Shown one piece after another: positions 34,612-43,692 of a stretch of 64,000 nucleotides of DNA. The stretch lies in the NCBI GenBank assembly GCA_019509785.1, contig JAEKLQ010000022.1:186001-250000 (forward strand). The letters are read 5' to 3'. Below the pieces are notes generated by a model. It was not told the DNA's origin. It saw nothing but the letters and a program-made list of their open reading frames with translations, and did no database searches. The position numbers were made by a program, and so were the translations under genes. This DNA comes from Fibrobacterota bacterium (GTDB lineage Bacteria; Fibrobacterota; Fibrobacteria; UBA11236). Every line of letters begins with the position of its first letter. Position 1 is the stretch's first letter.

Positions 34612-36338
34612 GCCATCCCTTCCGCTCCGGCCTTGCCGAGCATGGCCTTGACCGCGTCCCGCCTCACCTTGCGCGTGGCCGTGCGCGGGAGTTCCTGTTC
34701 GGAAAAGAATACGCGCGCGGGCCGCTTCCAGGGCGAGAGCTCCGCCAAGGCCGCATCGATTCCCATGCCATCGGCCTTGCGTGCCGAACAATCCGGCTGC
34801 GGAACGATCACGGCCACGACCTCTTCCTTACCGTCCCGTCCGGGCATGGCCAGCACGCAGGCTTCCTTTACCCAGTCCAGGCGCGCCAGCAATTCCTCCG
34901 GTTCCTCGGGGTGGATTTTCTTCCCGCCTTCCAGCACGATCAGGCTCTTGATCCGGCCGGTGATCCGCAAGAATCCGTCCGCATCCAGGCAACCCAAGTC
35001 CCCGGTGCGGAACCAGCCCTCGGCATCGAAGGCTTCCGCCGTGAGGTCCGCCCGGCCATGGTAGCCGGCCATGACATGGGGCCCGCGGGTGCGGATTTCG
35101 CCTTCCGCATCCCCGCCCTTCGCGTCTTCGCCTTCCGCATCCACCGGGACGATGCGGACCTCGATGCCCGGCCAGGGACGGCCCACGGTACCCGCGCGCG
35201 CGCCGTGGGGCCGGTTGGCGCTGATCACGGGACTGGTTTCGGTCAGCCCATAGCCCTGGAAAACGACCAAGCCCAAGCGCGCCAGGAAATCCTCCGTGGC
35301 CGCGTCCAGGGGCGCCCCTCCGGAGATGAAGGCGCGCAGATTGCCGCCCAGGGCTTCATGCACGGGACGGAAAACCATGCGCCGCGCCGCCGCCGGAAGC
35401 CAGGGGGCCAAGCCCTGCCACGCCGAGAACAAGGCCCGCCGCCACCTGCCCTTGGCCGCCACCGCGGAACGCATCTGCCTGGCCACCAGACGCAAGAAGA
35501 AGGGGACCGCGATCATGTAGGTAACCTTGCGCCTACGTAACGCGTTCGTTACCTCGGAAGGAAGGAGGCTCCGGCAATAATAGACGCGCGCGCCCGCGTG
35601 GATCACCCCCAGCATGCCGCAGGTGAGTTCGAATAGGTGGTTGAGGGGGAGGATGGACAGGAATCGATCGTCGGAAGTGATGCCGAAGCCCTGCCTCTGG
35701 GCCTCTATCTGGAAAAGGAGATTGCCCACCGTGATCAAGGCCCCCTTGGCCGTTCCCGTGGTTCCCGACGTGTAAACGATGAGGGCCAGGTCGGCGCGGC
35801 GCTTATCGGGGAAGGGCATCGCTGGCGGCAAGGTATCCGTCCGCAGGGATTCGAGTTCCAAGATGGCATTGCCCGGCGAGCGGAGGCCGGCCGCCATTTC
35901 CGCGCATGCGCGCGAGGCGAGGATGACGACAGGGCGGGAATCCGTGACGATGGCGCCGAGTTCCGCCTTAGTGGCCTTTGCGTCCATTGGCACCAGCACG
36001 GCCCCGGCGATCTGGACCCCGAAAAAGGCGGCACCCCACTCCGGCCTTGATTCCGAAAGCAAGGCGACGCGGTCGCCGGGGACCACGCCCATCGCCTCCA
36101 GGCGCGCGGCCAGGCGAAGGGCGGTCGCATGCAATTCCCGGTAGCTGAAGCGGCCCGATCGCATTCCCGTAACGTCCGACCAGGCCAGCGCGGTACGGTC
36201 GCCGTGACGCTGCGCGCGTTCCCGCAGGAATTCCGCGAATCCGCGCCAATGGCCGTCCGTTCCCGCTTGGGGAACGGCGTCCTCCCCGGGCGTCTCTTTC
36301 TCCCTGGAAATCCATGTCCGGCCGGAAACGCTTGGCAT
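34596..36338 (-). CDS. AMP-dependent acyl-CoA/acyl-ACP ligase
   Basis: 580 residues of the ANL superfamily. The P-loop is YTSGTTGTAKGA, the A5 motif is GYGLTETSP, A7 is WFRTGDLG, A8 is RIKSLIVLEGGKKIHPEE and the catalytic C-terminal Lys is in PRTATRKVRR. It activates a carboxylic acid as an adenylate and passes it to CoA or a carrier protein. It is the first gene of the 12-gene operon, so the pathway probably starts from a fatty or aromatic acid. ATG 36338 has a poorly spaced AAAGG; the promoter was not identified. Confidence 0.93.
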   Translation of the reverse strand: MPSVSGRTWISREKETPGEDAVPQAGTDGHWRGFAEFLRERAQRHGDRTALAWSDVTGMRSGRFSYRELHATALRLAARLEAMGVVPGDRVALLSESRPEWGAAFFGVQIAGAVLVPMDAKATKAELGAIVTDSRPVVILASRACAEMAAGLRSPGNAILELESLRTDTLPPAMPFPDKRRADLALIVYTSGTTGTAKGALITVGNLLFQIEAQRQGFGITSDDRFLSILPLNHLFELTCGMLGVIHAGARVYYCRSLLPSEVTNALRRRKVTYMIAVPFFLRLVARQMRSAVAAKGRWRRALFSAWQGLAPWLPAAARRMVFRPVHEALGGNLRAFISGGAPLDAATEDFLARLGLVVFQGYGLTETSPVISANRPHGARAGTVGRPWPGIEVRIVPVDAEGEDAKGGDAEGEIRTRGPHVMAGYHGRADLTAEAFDAEGWFRTGDLGCLDADGFLRITGRIKSLIVLEGGKKIHPEEPEELLARLDWVKEACVLAMPGRDGKEEVVAVIVPQPDCSARKADGMGIDAALAELSPWKRPARVFFSEQELPRTATRKVRRDAVKAMLGKAGAEGMACPPT

Positions 36339-36479
36339 CCTTTATTTTGGACGCCCAACGGGCCGAATCCGGTAATGGGCTGGAGGCTTGGAATTTCGGG
36401 TCGCCGATCCCGCCGCCGACCGGGTGGCGGGCCGGAACCTAATTAAACGGCCACTTCTTGTGGTCTTTGGCCCCGGCGA

Positions 36480-36683
36480 TCAGCGGCGGAGGAAATCCGT
36501 CCCGGTAGGGGAGGCTTTCCGGCTCAGCTCCTCCGCCATGGGATCGTTTTCGCTGAGGAAATTCCCCTTGAGGTCCCAATAGGTTTTAACCCAGCGCGAG
36601 GGCAATCCGCCGGTCTCGTCCCCGCTGCGTAGATGTTCGACCTCGATGACCTGGATAAGCTTGGCGCGGATATCGTTCTGCAT
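36480..36683 (-). CDS. Small conserved-looking hypothetical protein
   Basis: 67 residues preceded by AGGAAGG. The central motif TYWDLKGNFLSENDP resembles small uncharacterised proteins found across bacteria, and charged residues dominate the ends. No signal peptide or membrane segment. It lies between the M18 aminopeptidase gene (upstream on the same strand) and the biosynthetic operon and could belong to either transcript. Function unknown. Confidence 0.55.
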   Translation of the reverse strand: MQNDIRAKLIQVIEVEHLRSGDETGGLPSRWVKTYWDLKGNFLSENDPMAEELSRKASPTGTDFLRR

Positions 36684-36763
36684 GTCCGTCCTTCCTGGCT
36701 AAAGCAGCCAAGGTAGCTACAGGCCGCCCGCCATGTCAGCCCCGGCGGGCCCGGGGCCCCGGC

Positions 36764-38047
36764 TCAGTCGCGGTAGAATTCGCGTAGCACGCGGACCATC
36801 ATCCCATGGTCCTCGCTGCCGCACATCTCCCGGGCCGAATGCATGGAAAGCATGGGATTGCCTACGTCCACGGTGGGGATTCCCAGCGCGGCGGCCACGT
36901 GCGGCCCGATGGTGGTGCCGCATGCGAGATCGGTGCGGTTGACGAAGTCCTGCGCGGGCGCGCCGGCCCGGCCGCAGAGGGCGCGGAAAAGGGCGGCGGT
37001 CTCGGAATTGGTCGCATAGCGCAGGCTGGCGTTGCCCTTGATGACGGGCCCGTGGTTGAGGAGCGGGAAATGCGAGGGCTCATGCTTTTCCGGGTAATTG
37101 GGATGCAGGGCATGGGCCATGTCCGCGGAGACCAGATGGGAACGCGCCAGGGCGGCCAGGGAATCGGCCCGGCCCAGCCCCAAGGCCAAAAGGGCCCGCT
37201 CCAGGACGGCTTCCAAGAGATTGGAGTTGGCCCCTTGCGCCGAGATGCTGCCCACCTCTTCGTTATCGAAAAGGGCGGCCACCTGGATGGCCCCGTCGCC
37301 CGTGGTTTCGGAGCAGAAGGCTTCGAGGACGGCGTGGGACATGGCCAGATTGTCCAGGCGGCCGGAGAAAACGAATTCATCATCCGACCCCCCGTAACAT
37401 GCCGGTGACGTATCGTAGAGATGGAGCTCGAAGGAGAGGGCGGGGAAGGCCGCGCCCACGGTTTCTTCCAGCCATCCTTCCAGGGAGCGGCCGGGGCCCG
37501 GATCGGTCAATCCCAAAACGGGCACCAGATGCCGCTGGGCGTTGAGGATCAGCCCGGTATCGTTCACTCCGCGATCGAGATGGATGGCGAGCTGGGGGAT
37601 GCGTAGCGGCCCCGATTCCCGGCGGACCAGTTGGCTCTTAACTTGGTTCCCGTCGAGGCGGGAAACCCGCCCGGCCACCCCCAGATCGCGGTCCAGCCAG
37701 GAATTATACAGCACCCCTCCGTAGACCTCCACTCCCCATTGCCGGTAATTGGCGGGAGAATCGGGGGCGCGCGGCTTCAGCTTGAGGCACGGGCTGTCCG
37801 TATGGGCCCCGGCGATGCGGAAGCGCGGGCGCGAAAGGTCCTTCGGGGCGCGTAGCGCGACGATGCTGCTGCCGTTGCGGATGACGAAAGCGGTTTGGCC
37901 CGGGCCCAAGGACCAGGGCTCCTTTTCGTCCAGGCGCGTCGCCCCCAAGGCGGTAAGCCGGTTGGCGGCGGCCTCGACCGCATGGAAGGGGGTGGGGCTG
38001 GCGTTGAGGAAAGCGATGAGCGCGTCGGCTTGGGCGTTCCGGGACAA
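36764..38047 (-). CDS. apeB: M18-family aspartyl aminopeptidase
   Basis: 427 residues, cytoplasmic zinc aminopeptidase of family M18. Metal and catalytic motifs are AGAHTDSPCLKLKP (His of the first zinc), SGRLDNLAM (bridging Asp), ALFDNEEVGS (catalytic and metal Glu), SADMAHALHP (Asp/His) and a C-terminal MHSAREMCG. Members remove acidic or other N-terminal residues from peptides. Standalone gene; the symbol is used by family analogy. Confidence 0.93.
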   Translation of the reverse strand: MSRNAQADALIAFLNASPTPFHAVEAAANRLTALGATRLDEKEPWSLGPGQTAFVIRNGSSIVALRAPKDLSRPRFRIAGAHTDSPCLKLKPRAPDSPANYRQWGVEVYGGVLYNSWLDRDLGVAGRVSRLDGNQVKSQLVRRESGPLRIPQLAIHLDRGVNDTGLILNAQRHLVPVLGLTDPGPGRSLEGWLEETVGAAFPALSFELHLYDTSPACYGGSDDEFVFSGRLDNLAMSHAVLEAFCSETTGDGAIQVAALFDNEEVGSISAQGANSNLLEAVLERALLALGLGRADSLAALARSHLVSADMAHALHPNYPEKHEPSHFPLLNHGPVIKGNASLRYATNSETAALFRALCGRAGAPAQDFVNRTDLACGTTIGPHVAAALGIPTVDVGNPMLSMHSAREMCGSEDHGMMVRVLREFYRD

Positions 38048-38159
38048 GGGTAACCTCCGTGTGTCCCTTGGGCGAAGGCGCGCGCCGGGGATCCGCGGAT
38101 AATTATACTAAGGGCGGAGCGGAAGCTGCCGTACCCCTTAGGCTAGAGCGGCTCCGGTC

Positions 38160-38405
38160 TTAAAGCGGCGCCCCGTCGCCGTCCCCTTCGACCGGCTTCG
38201 GCCCGCGGGCATGGGCTTCCAGCTTATCGCCGCCGGGCTCGCCGCCCAGATCCTCTTCCCAACGCTCCTTCGAACCCGAGTCGGGGTAGACTTCTTCCAC
38301 GTGGGGGTGCTTGCCCGCGCCTTCCGGTTCCAACGAGGTCCATCCGCTTTCGTCCACGTATCCCTCCGTCTTCGATTCGCCGGAGTCAGGGTTTTGCTTG
38401 GCCAT
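38160..38405 (-). CDS. Small acidic hydrophilic protein, unknown
   Basis: 81 residues, very rich in Glu, Gly, Asp, Pro and Lys and without hydrophobic segments, so probably disordered. It is preceded by AGGAGG-like bases (the forward strand reads TTCCTCCTTG just upstream). Repeated short patterns such as VDESGW and VYPDSG give no family match. Possibly a stress-type or linker protein; function not assignable. Confidence 0.45.
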   Translation of the reverse strand: MAKQNPDSGESKTEGYVDESGWTSLEPEGAGKHPHVEEVYPDSGSKERWEEDLGGEPGGDKLEAHARGPKPVEGDGDGAPL

Positions 38406-38600
38406 GATGTTCCTCCTTGCTTCGGCCGCAGAGGGGGCGGCCCTGATCCCAAGATAGGTTCCGCCGGCATAGGAGGGATGCTCCGGATCGAAAGACGGTT
38501 CGCAAGCGGAAGGGGGCCGACGCGCGAGGCGGCGATGGGAACCGGCGTAGCGATGGAAAGTTGTCGGTTGGTTTTCCGATTTATCGGCGGCAGGGAAAAA

Positions 38601-39197
38601 TCAACGACGCCGTTGCAGCGCGATCGGCTTATCGAGGATAACCTTGATGATGAATGCCTTCCGCAAGGCTTCGGGATCGGTGAAATCGCCCGGTCCCACC
38701 AGGGCCTGCGCGGCCGGCGCGGTCATTGGCGCCGGCGTGGGCCGGGTATCCGAGCCTTCGCTCCGGGATGCTTCATCCCTTTCGTCCCTGTCCGACCTAT
38801 TCGTTTTATCCGACGGGCGCGCGTCCCGCCGGGTTTCCTGGCGTGCCGTCTGCGGACGCGCGGATGCCGCCTCTACCGGCCTTGCCGGCGCTCGCTGGGG
38901 AACCGGGGCGGACCCGGTCGGTTGGGGCAATTCCAATCCGAGCTCGCGCGCCAATTGCTCCAGCAACCCCTTCCCGGCCGGCTTCGGAGCCTCGCGGCGC
39001 GCTTGCGCGGGCGCGGCCGGCATTTCGGCTTTACGCGTTTCCGTACGCGGGTTCGCCGGGGAACCGGACTTCGCTTTCCCCTGCTTACGCTTGGAAATCA
39101 TGCCCGCGACGATATTGAAGACGATGAACGCCAGCACCAGCTGCCAGGGCAGGGACGCGAATGCGATCGGATGCGGCGCGGAAGGAAAGCTTTGCAT
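38601..39197 (-). CDS. Membrane-anchored, low-complexity protein next to floA
   Basis: 198 residues. One N-terminal helix (WQLVLAFIVFNIVAGMI) is followed by a long Ala/Pro/Arg/Glu-rich and probably disordered region, then a short ordered end (PEALRKAFIIKVILDKPIALQ). The cytoplasmic tail carries a segment GLLEQLARELGLELPQP. It begins 4 bp after floA and so is likely to be translated with the flotillin genes. It may be an adaptor of the flotillin assembly; that is inference. Confidence 0.6.
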   Translation of the reverse strand: MQSFPSAPHPIAFASLPWQLVLAFIVFNIVAGMISKRKQGKAKSGSPANPRTETRKAEMPAAPAQARREAPKPAGKGLLEQLARELGLELPQPTGSAPVPQRAPARPVEAASARPQTARQETRRDARPSDKTNRSDRDERDEASRSEGSDTRPTPAPMTAPAAQALVGPGDFTDPEALRKAFIIKVILDKPIALQRRR

Positions 39198-39200
39198 GGA

Positions 39201-40175
39201 TCAGGTTTTGGGTTTGACGTCCCCGCCGCCGCCGATCTTCTCGCGCATGGAGGTGTCCGCCATGATGTTCTTCATGTTGTAATAATCCATGATGCCCATA
39301 TGGCCGCTCCGGAAGGCTTCGGCCATGGCCAACGGGATCTGCGCCTCGGCTTCCACCACCTTCGCGCGCATCTCGGCCACGCGGGCGATCATCTCCTGCT
39401 CGGTGGCGATGGCCATCGCGCGGCGCTCCTCGGCCTTGGCCTGCGCGATCTTCTTGTCCGCCTCGGCGCGATCCGTCTCCAGGCCCGCGCCGATGTTCTT
39501 GCCCACGTCCACGTCGGCGATGTCGATGGAGAGGATATCGTAGGCGGTGCCGGTGTCCAGGCCCTTGCTCAAAACCGTCTTCGAGATCTGGTCGGGATTC
39601 TCCAGCACCGATTTATGGTTGCGCGTGCCGATGGTGGAGACGATGCCTTCGCCCACGCGCGCCAGGATGGTCTCCTCGCCCGCGCCGCCCACCAGCTTGT
39701 CGAGATTGGTGCGCACGGTAACGCGCGCCACCGCCTTCAGCTGGATGCCGTCCATGGCCACGCCCGCCACTAGGGGCGTTTCGATCACCTTGGGGTTCAC
39801 CGACATCTGCACGGCCTCCAGCACGTTACGGCCCGCGAGGGAAATGGCGGCCGCGCGCTTGAAGTCGAGATCGATGTTGGCCTTGTCGGCCGCGATCAGG
39901 GCTTGCACCACGCGCAGCACGTTGCCGCCCGCCATGTAATGGGCCTCCAGCTCTTCGGTGGAAAGGCGGAGGCCGGCCTTGATGCCCATGATCTTGGATT
40001 CCACGATCACCTTGGCGGGCACCTTGCGGAAGCGCATACCGAGCAATTGCACAAACGACACGTCCGCCTTCGACATGAGGGCCTGGAACCAGAGGCTGAA
40101 GAAGTTCGCGATGAAGAATATCATCACCAGCAAGATCAGGCCGGCGATGACGAGGGCTATGATTTTAATGTCCAT
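39201..40175 (-). CDS. floA: Flotillin-like protein FloA
   Basis: 324 residues. An N-terminal membrane hairpin ([22 protein letters not shown]) is followed by the SPFH/band-7-like domain and the repeated Glu-Ala coiled coil ([20 protein letters not shown]...[20 protein letters not shown]). FloA oligomerises into membrane microdomains and affects membrane fluidity and signalling. The two NfeD genes just upstream, in the same orientation, form the usual nfeD-floA operon. Confidence 0.93.
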   Translation of the reverse strand: MDIKIIALVIAGLILLVMIFFIANFFSLWFQALMSKADVSFVQLLGMRFRKVPAKVIVESKIMGIKAGLRLSTEELEAHYMAGGNVLRVVQALIAADKANIDLDFKRAAAISLAGRNVLEAVQMSVNPKVIETPLVAGVAMDGIQLKAVARVTVRTNLDKLVGGAGEETILARVGEGIVSTIGTRNHKSVLENPDQISKTVLSKGLDTGTAYDILSIDIADVDVGKNIGAGLETDRAEADKKIAQAKAEERRAMAIATEQEMIARVAEMRAKVVEAEAQIPLAMAEAFRSGHMGIMDYYNMKNIMADTSMREKIGGGGDVKPKT

Positions 40176-40185
40176 GCGCTTGCTC

Positions 40186-40662
40186 CTATGGGTTTTTCTT
40201 CTCGACCTGGAAGCGGCTGCCCGCTACCGATATCACCGTCACCGTTGCGCCGCGTTCGACGAAGTCGCCCGAGGCCTGGGCTTCGTAAGTCTCTTCGCCG
40301 ATGCGGATGCGCCCCGTGGGCCTTAAAGGGGTATCCGCCACGGCGGACTCGCCCACGTGCCGGCGCAATTCCGATTCCAGGGCTTCCAATCCGGAGCCGT
40401 GCCCCACATCGGTGCCATGGGAGATGGGCGACCGCCCCAGGTATAGGAAACCGAGGCGGATGCAAATGGGGATGAGGACCAGATCGGCCAGGCCCACGGA
40501 CATGAGCATGCCGTGGCTGAAATGCCGGATGAGCAGGGTCCAGGACCAGGCGAATAAGGCCGCGCAAACCAAGGCCAGCAGCCCGAAAGAGGGCAACAGG
40601 ACCTCGGCGAAGCCGACCGCGAAGGCCAGCGCCTGCAAGGCCAAAGGAATCCAGGCCTTCAT
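40186..40662 (-). CDS. Short NfeD-family protein
   Basis: 158 residues: N-terminal membrane segments ([25 protein letters not shown]) then the NfeD OB-fold ([40 protein letters not shown]). It lacks a protease domain. Its ATG overlaps the end of the long NfeD gene as ATGA, and floA follows after 10 bp. Short NfeD proteins are thought to organise or stabilise flotillin. Confidence 0.88.
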   Translation of the reverse strand: MKAWIPLALQALAFAVGFAEVLLPSFGLLALVCAALFAWSWTLLIRHFSHGMLMSVGLADLVLIPICIRLGFLYLGRSPISHGTDVGHGSGLEALESELRRHVGESAVADTPLRPTGRIRIGEETYEAQASGDFVERGATVTVISVAGSRFQVEKKNP

Positions 40663-42365
40663 GCTCCGGTCCCTTGGACCGGCCCGGTCCCCGGGACGGG
40701 CCCGTTCCCTTGGACCGGCCCCGTCCCCTGGGCCGAGGTTTCCTTGGTCCGCACTACGATGATATTCCCGTCGATACGGCTGACTTCCACCTGCTTGCCG
40801 GCTTCGATGAATCCGCCCCGGGAGCTTACATCCACCGTCTTACCGTCGAATACCGCTTTGCCCGAGGGACGCAAAGGCGTTTTCGTGATCCCCATCGTTC
40901 CCAATGCCAAGCCGGCCGTGGACGGGACCGTCGCGCGCGCATCGGCGAGAGTCGTATTCGAAATGACCCTGGCTCCCTTGGGCAGATGCGGCAGCAGGAA
41001 GCGGGCGCTGACGAAGGGGACGAGCAGCGCCACCAGGGCCGACCCGCAGGTGAGCAGCAGATTGTCGATCAGGCTCTTCCATTCCCAGGGCGCGCCCTTG
41101 TCCGGTATGGTGAACGATTGCAGGGATAGGGTGAGGGCGATCAAGAGCACGGCCAATCCCAGCCCGCCCGCAATCAAGGTGCCGGGCAACAGGTAGATTT
41201 CCACCGCCACCAGGGCAAAGCCCCCAAGCATCAAAAGCAGTTCGGTATGATTGGCCAGGCCCACCGCGTACTTGCTGCCGAAGACGATCAGCAGGCACAC
41301 CACCCCGATCACCCCGAAGATGGACAGGCCCGGGGTCTTGAACTCCATGTACAGCGCCCCGAAACCGATCATCATCAGGATGGGCGCGAACTTGCCGATG
41401 ACCCGCACCAGGCCTTCCGACCACGATTCGGCAGCTTCCGCCATCTTGACGAATCCCTTCGCCTTCAGGAATTCGTCCATGCTCGCGAACGACCCGATGG
41501 AAAAGCCGAGTTCGGAGGCCTCGCGATCGGTCAAGGTCAGGAGCTGCCCTTCGGGCACGATGATCTTATGGGATTGGTACTGGGCTTGCCCCTTCGCCCC
41601 CAGGCTTTCCCATTGCTTCGCCGTCAGGAAATCCCGCCCGTTCTTGCCCGGCGCGCCGCCCGCCGGTACGACGGCCACCACTCCCAAATCCGCCGTCACC
41701 ATCGCCTGTGCCGGAAGGCTCGGATAACCGTTGCGTTCGGCCAGGGTACGGAACTTGGCCCGCAATGGCGACTGGATCTTCTCCCCCAGCATGATGATGC
41801 CGTCTTGGCCGCCTTGGGTGATGGGGGCGCAATCGCCGATGGTGGTCCCGTTCCCCATGGCGATTCGATTGGCGGACAGGGAAATCAAGGCTCCCGCCGA
41901 AATGGCCTTTTGCTCAACGAAGACGTAAGTGCTGCATTGCACTACGCCGGTCAGCAAGTCCACGATATCGAAGGCGGCTTGCAACTCGCCTCCGTAGGTA
42001 TTCACCTTGAAGACGAGGGCATCGGGCTTTTTCTCCAAGGCCTGTCCGACCGAGCGCTTCAAAAAGGCGTACATACCGAAATCCACATCGCCTTCGACGG
42101 GGATCACGATAACGCGCTTGCCCTGAACCGCGCGGGCCTTCGCGGCAGAGTCCGGCTTCTGGGAAGCTGGAAGAACGGAAGCCCTGGCGAGCGGGGCCGC
42201 TCCGGAGAGCGGGGCCGCTTCGGAAAGCGGGGTCGCTCCGGAAAGCGGGGTCGCTCCGGAAAGCGGGGTCGCTCCGGCGAGCTGGACCGTGAATAAGGCG
42301 GAGATCGCGCAGAGGGCCAAACCCGCGATAAGCGGGAATCGATGGAGCGCGGAGGGAGAACGCAT
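40659..42365 (-). CDS. Long NfeD protein with ClpP-class serine protease domain
   Basis: 568 residues from ATG 42365, with a signal peptide. After a short tandem repeat (18-bp units at 42187-42276) comes the ClpP/SppA-like protease domain (VFKVNTYGGELQAAFDIVD; the catalytic Ser/Lys pair probably in QKAISAGALISLS), then membrane helices and the NfeD OB-fold (LRPSGKAVFDGKTVDVSSRGGFIEAGKQVEV). A second repeat encodes the Gly-Pro-Val tail. Such proteins cleave membrane-associated proteins such as stomatin homologs. First gene of the nfeD-nfeD-floA operon. Confidence 0.9.
   Translation of the reverse strand: MRSPSALHRFPLIAGLALCAISALFTVQLAGATPLSGATPLSGATPLSEAAPLSGAAPLARASVLPASQKPDSAAKARAVQGKRVIVIPVEGDVDFGMYAFLKRSVGQALEKKPDALVFKVNTYGGELQAAFDIVDLLTGVVQCSTYVFVEQKAISAGALISLSANRIAMGNGTTIGDCAPITQGGQDGIIMLGEKIQSPLRAKFRTLAERNGYPSLPAQAMVTADLGVVAVVPAGGAPGKNGRDFLTAKQWESLGAKGQAQYQSHKIIVPEGQLLTLTDREASELGFSIGSFASMDEFLKAKGFVKMAEAAESWSEGLVRVIGKFAPILMMIGFGALYMEFKTPGLSIFGVIGVVCLLIVFGSKYAVGLANHTELLLMLGGFALVAVEIYLLPGTLIAGGLGLAVLLIALTLSLQSFTIPDKGAPWEWKSLIDNLLLTCGSALVALLVPFVSARFLLPHLPKGARVISNTTLADARATVPSTAGLALGTMGITKTPLRPSGKAVFDGKTVDVSSRGGFIEAGKQVEVSRIDGNIIVVRTKETSAQGTGPVQGNGPVPGTGPVQGTGA
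40666..40737 (-). repeat. Four 18-bp tandem units in the 3' end of long nfeD
   Basis: Units such as CCGGTCCCTTGGACCGGC repeat four times imperfectly and encode the pattern GTGPVQ at the C-terminus. Each unit contains a self-complementary core (GGTCC/GGACC). The repeat stops at the overlap with the short nfeD start. Confidence 0.8.
42187..42276 (-). repeat. Five 18-bp tandem units in the 5' end of long nfeD
   Basis: The unit GAAAGCGGGGTCGCTCCG on the forward strand repeats five times; the last three copies are nearly identical. It encodes the pattern GATPLS just after the signal peptide. The length may vary between strains by slippage without breaking the frame. Confidence 0.9.
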
Positions 42366-42840
42366 GCGCGCAAAGGTAGTTCCCCTATCCGGCCGGTCAA
42401 AACCTGCTGGTCCGAAATCCTCTTCTGAGCGTCGCCTTCGACACATTCCAATCCTCTATCCCGTCTAATCTTTGCGAAAGCGCCGGCGATGCGTAGGCAT
42501 GCCCATGGCATGGACTTCGCTCTCCCTATCGCCGTTACCCGCACCGGGTCCATCCCACGGGGTCTTGTCCACCCCGGACCCGGGAGCTGGAATGCGGGGC
42601 CCGCTCCGGGCTCCCGCATTCCTCTTTTTGTTTTTCGCTCCCATCCCCCTGCACCCCAGCTAACCCATTCAAGCCAAGGGACCTTCACCTATGCGTTCCC
42701 GATGGCTATCTTGCAGATCTCCTCTTCTTTTTGTCCCGTTCTCCTGTAATTCACACTACTCAAAAGTCCAAAAACAACGGTTTTAAACCGGATTTGAGTG
42801 GCGTATATTTTAAAAATGAGCTATACTGCACTACAGGCCT
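42366..42840. other. 475-bp intergenic region with a forward terminator and no clear gene
   Basis: Divergent region between nfeD and the TIGR02147 gene. It holds a hairpin-rich stretch (CATGCCCATGGCATG near 42498-42512), a very strong forward terminator (42589-42635) and an AT-rich stretch with TATACT at 42822-42827, 13 bp before the TIGR02147 start. Short frames here lack coding features. A small RNA ending at the terminator is possible. Confidence 0.6.
42589..42635 (+). terminator. Strong rho-independent terminator without an obvious upstream gene
   Basis: Stem GGAATGCGGGGCCCG pairs with CGGGCTCCCGCATTCC (one bulge, 3-base loop), followed by TCTTTTTGTTTTT. It is oriented for forward transcription, but the nearest gene to the left (nfeD) runs the other way. 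It may end a small RNA, or act as an attenuator for the TIGR02147 gene that starts 206 bp downstream. Confidence 0.85.
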
Positions 42841-43692
42841 ATGCATCCTCCCGCCCACTCCGTTTTCAACTATACCGATTACCGACGCTACCTGCGGGAG
42901 TATTACGCGTGGGCCAAGGCCCATCAGCGGGGATTCTCCCATCGTGCTTTCATGGCCAAGACCGGGATGTCGGGGCCGAATTATTTCAAACGGGTCATGG
43001 AAGGGGCGCACAACCTCACCGAGAACAGCATCCCCAAGTTCGCCGCGGCCCTGGGTCTCGGCGAAGCGGAGACGGAGTATTTCAAGAACCTGGTTTACTT
43101 CAACCAGGCCGCGACCCTGGAGAACAAGGACAAGTACTTCGGCATCCTGATGGAATTGAAATCGCCGCATTCGCGATACATGCTGGAGAAGGCGCAATAC
43201 GAGTATTACCGTGATTGGTACAACGTCGCCATCCGCGAGATGCTGTCCTTTTTCCCTTACGACGGTAACGCGGCGGAAATGGGGAAACGGCTGGCGCCCT
43301 CGGTGCCGCCCAAGCAAATCAAGGAAGCGATCAAGCTGATGGAAGGTTTGGGTTTGATCGCGCGAGGGGAGGACGGGGTTTACCGGGCCACGGCGAAATT
43401 CATCCTGACCGATCCGGACGTGCAATCGCTTTTGATCCCGAAGTTCCATCAGGCCATGACGCGCATGGCGGGCGAAGCCATCACGCGTTTCCCCAAGGAA
43501 GAGCGGTACTTCAGCTCGTCGACGGTGAGCATTTCGGAACGCACCTACCAGGAGATCATCGAACTCATCCGCGGCACCCGCAAGGAAGTGCTGCGCAAGG
43601 TGGGGGAGGATGCGGCGCCCGACCGCGTGTACCATCTCAACATGCAATTGTTTCCGTTGACCGCCGGCGCGAGTCGAAAGGGGAAAGCATGA
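42841..43692 (+). CDS. TIGR02147-family regulator-like protein
   Basis: 283 residues of the family first described as a Fibrobacter succinogenes paralogous family. Hallmarks are VFNYTDYRRYLREYYAWAK at the start, the helix-turn-helix-like SHRAFMAKTGMSGPNYFKRVM, and YFKNLVYFNQAAT with a C-terminal STVSISERTYQEIIELIRGTR. There is no ribosome site before the ATG, and a TATACT lies 13 bp upstream, so the message may be nearly leaderless. Its stop overlaps the lipoprotein start as ATGA. In Fibrobacter these proteins often sit beside lipoprotein genes and may regulate them. Confidence 0.92.
   Translation: MHPPAHSVFNYTDYRRYLREYYAWAKAHQRGFSHRAFMAKTGMSGPNYFKRVMEGAHNLTENSIPKFAAALGLGEAETEYFKNLVYFNQAATLENKDKYFGILMELKSPHSRYMLEKAQYEYYRDWYNVAIREMLSFFPYDGNAAEMGKRLAPSVPPKQIKEAIKLMEGLGLIARGEDGVYRATAKFILTDPDVQSLLIPKFHQAMTRMAGEAITRFPKEERYFSSSTVSISERTYQEIIELIRGTRKEVLRKVGEDAAPDRVYHLNMQLFPLTAGASRKGKA

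Noticed and set aside
42187-42276. Regular repeats considered as a CRISPR array
   Set aside because: Units are directly adjacent without spacers, lie in frame inside nfeD, and there are no cas genes.
42400-42640. Considered as SRP RNA or tmRNA because of the hairpins and terminator
   Set aside because: The conserved SRP loop sequence and tmRNA tRNA-like ends are not visible. Kept only as a small-RNA candidate.
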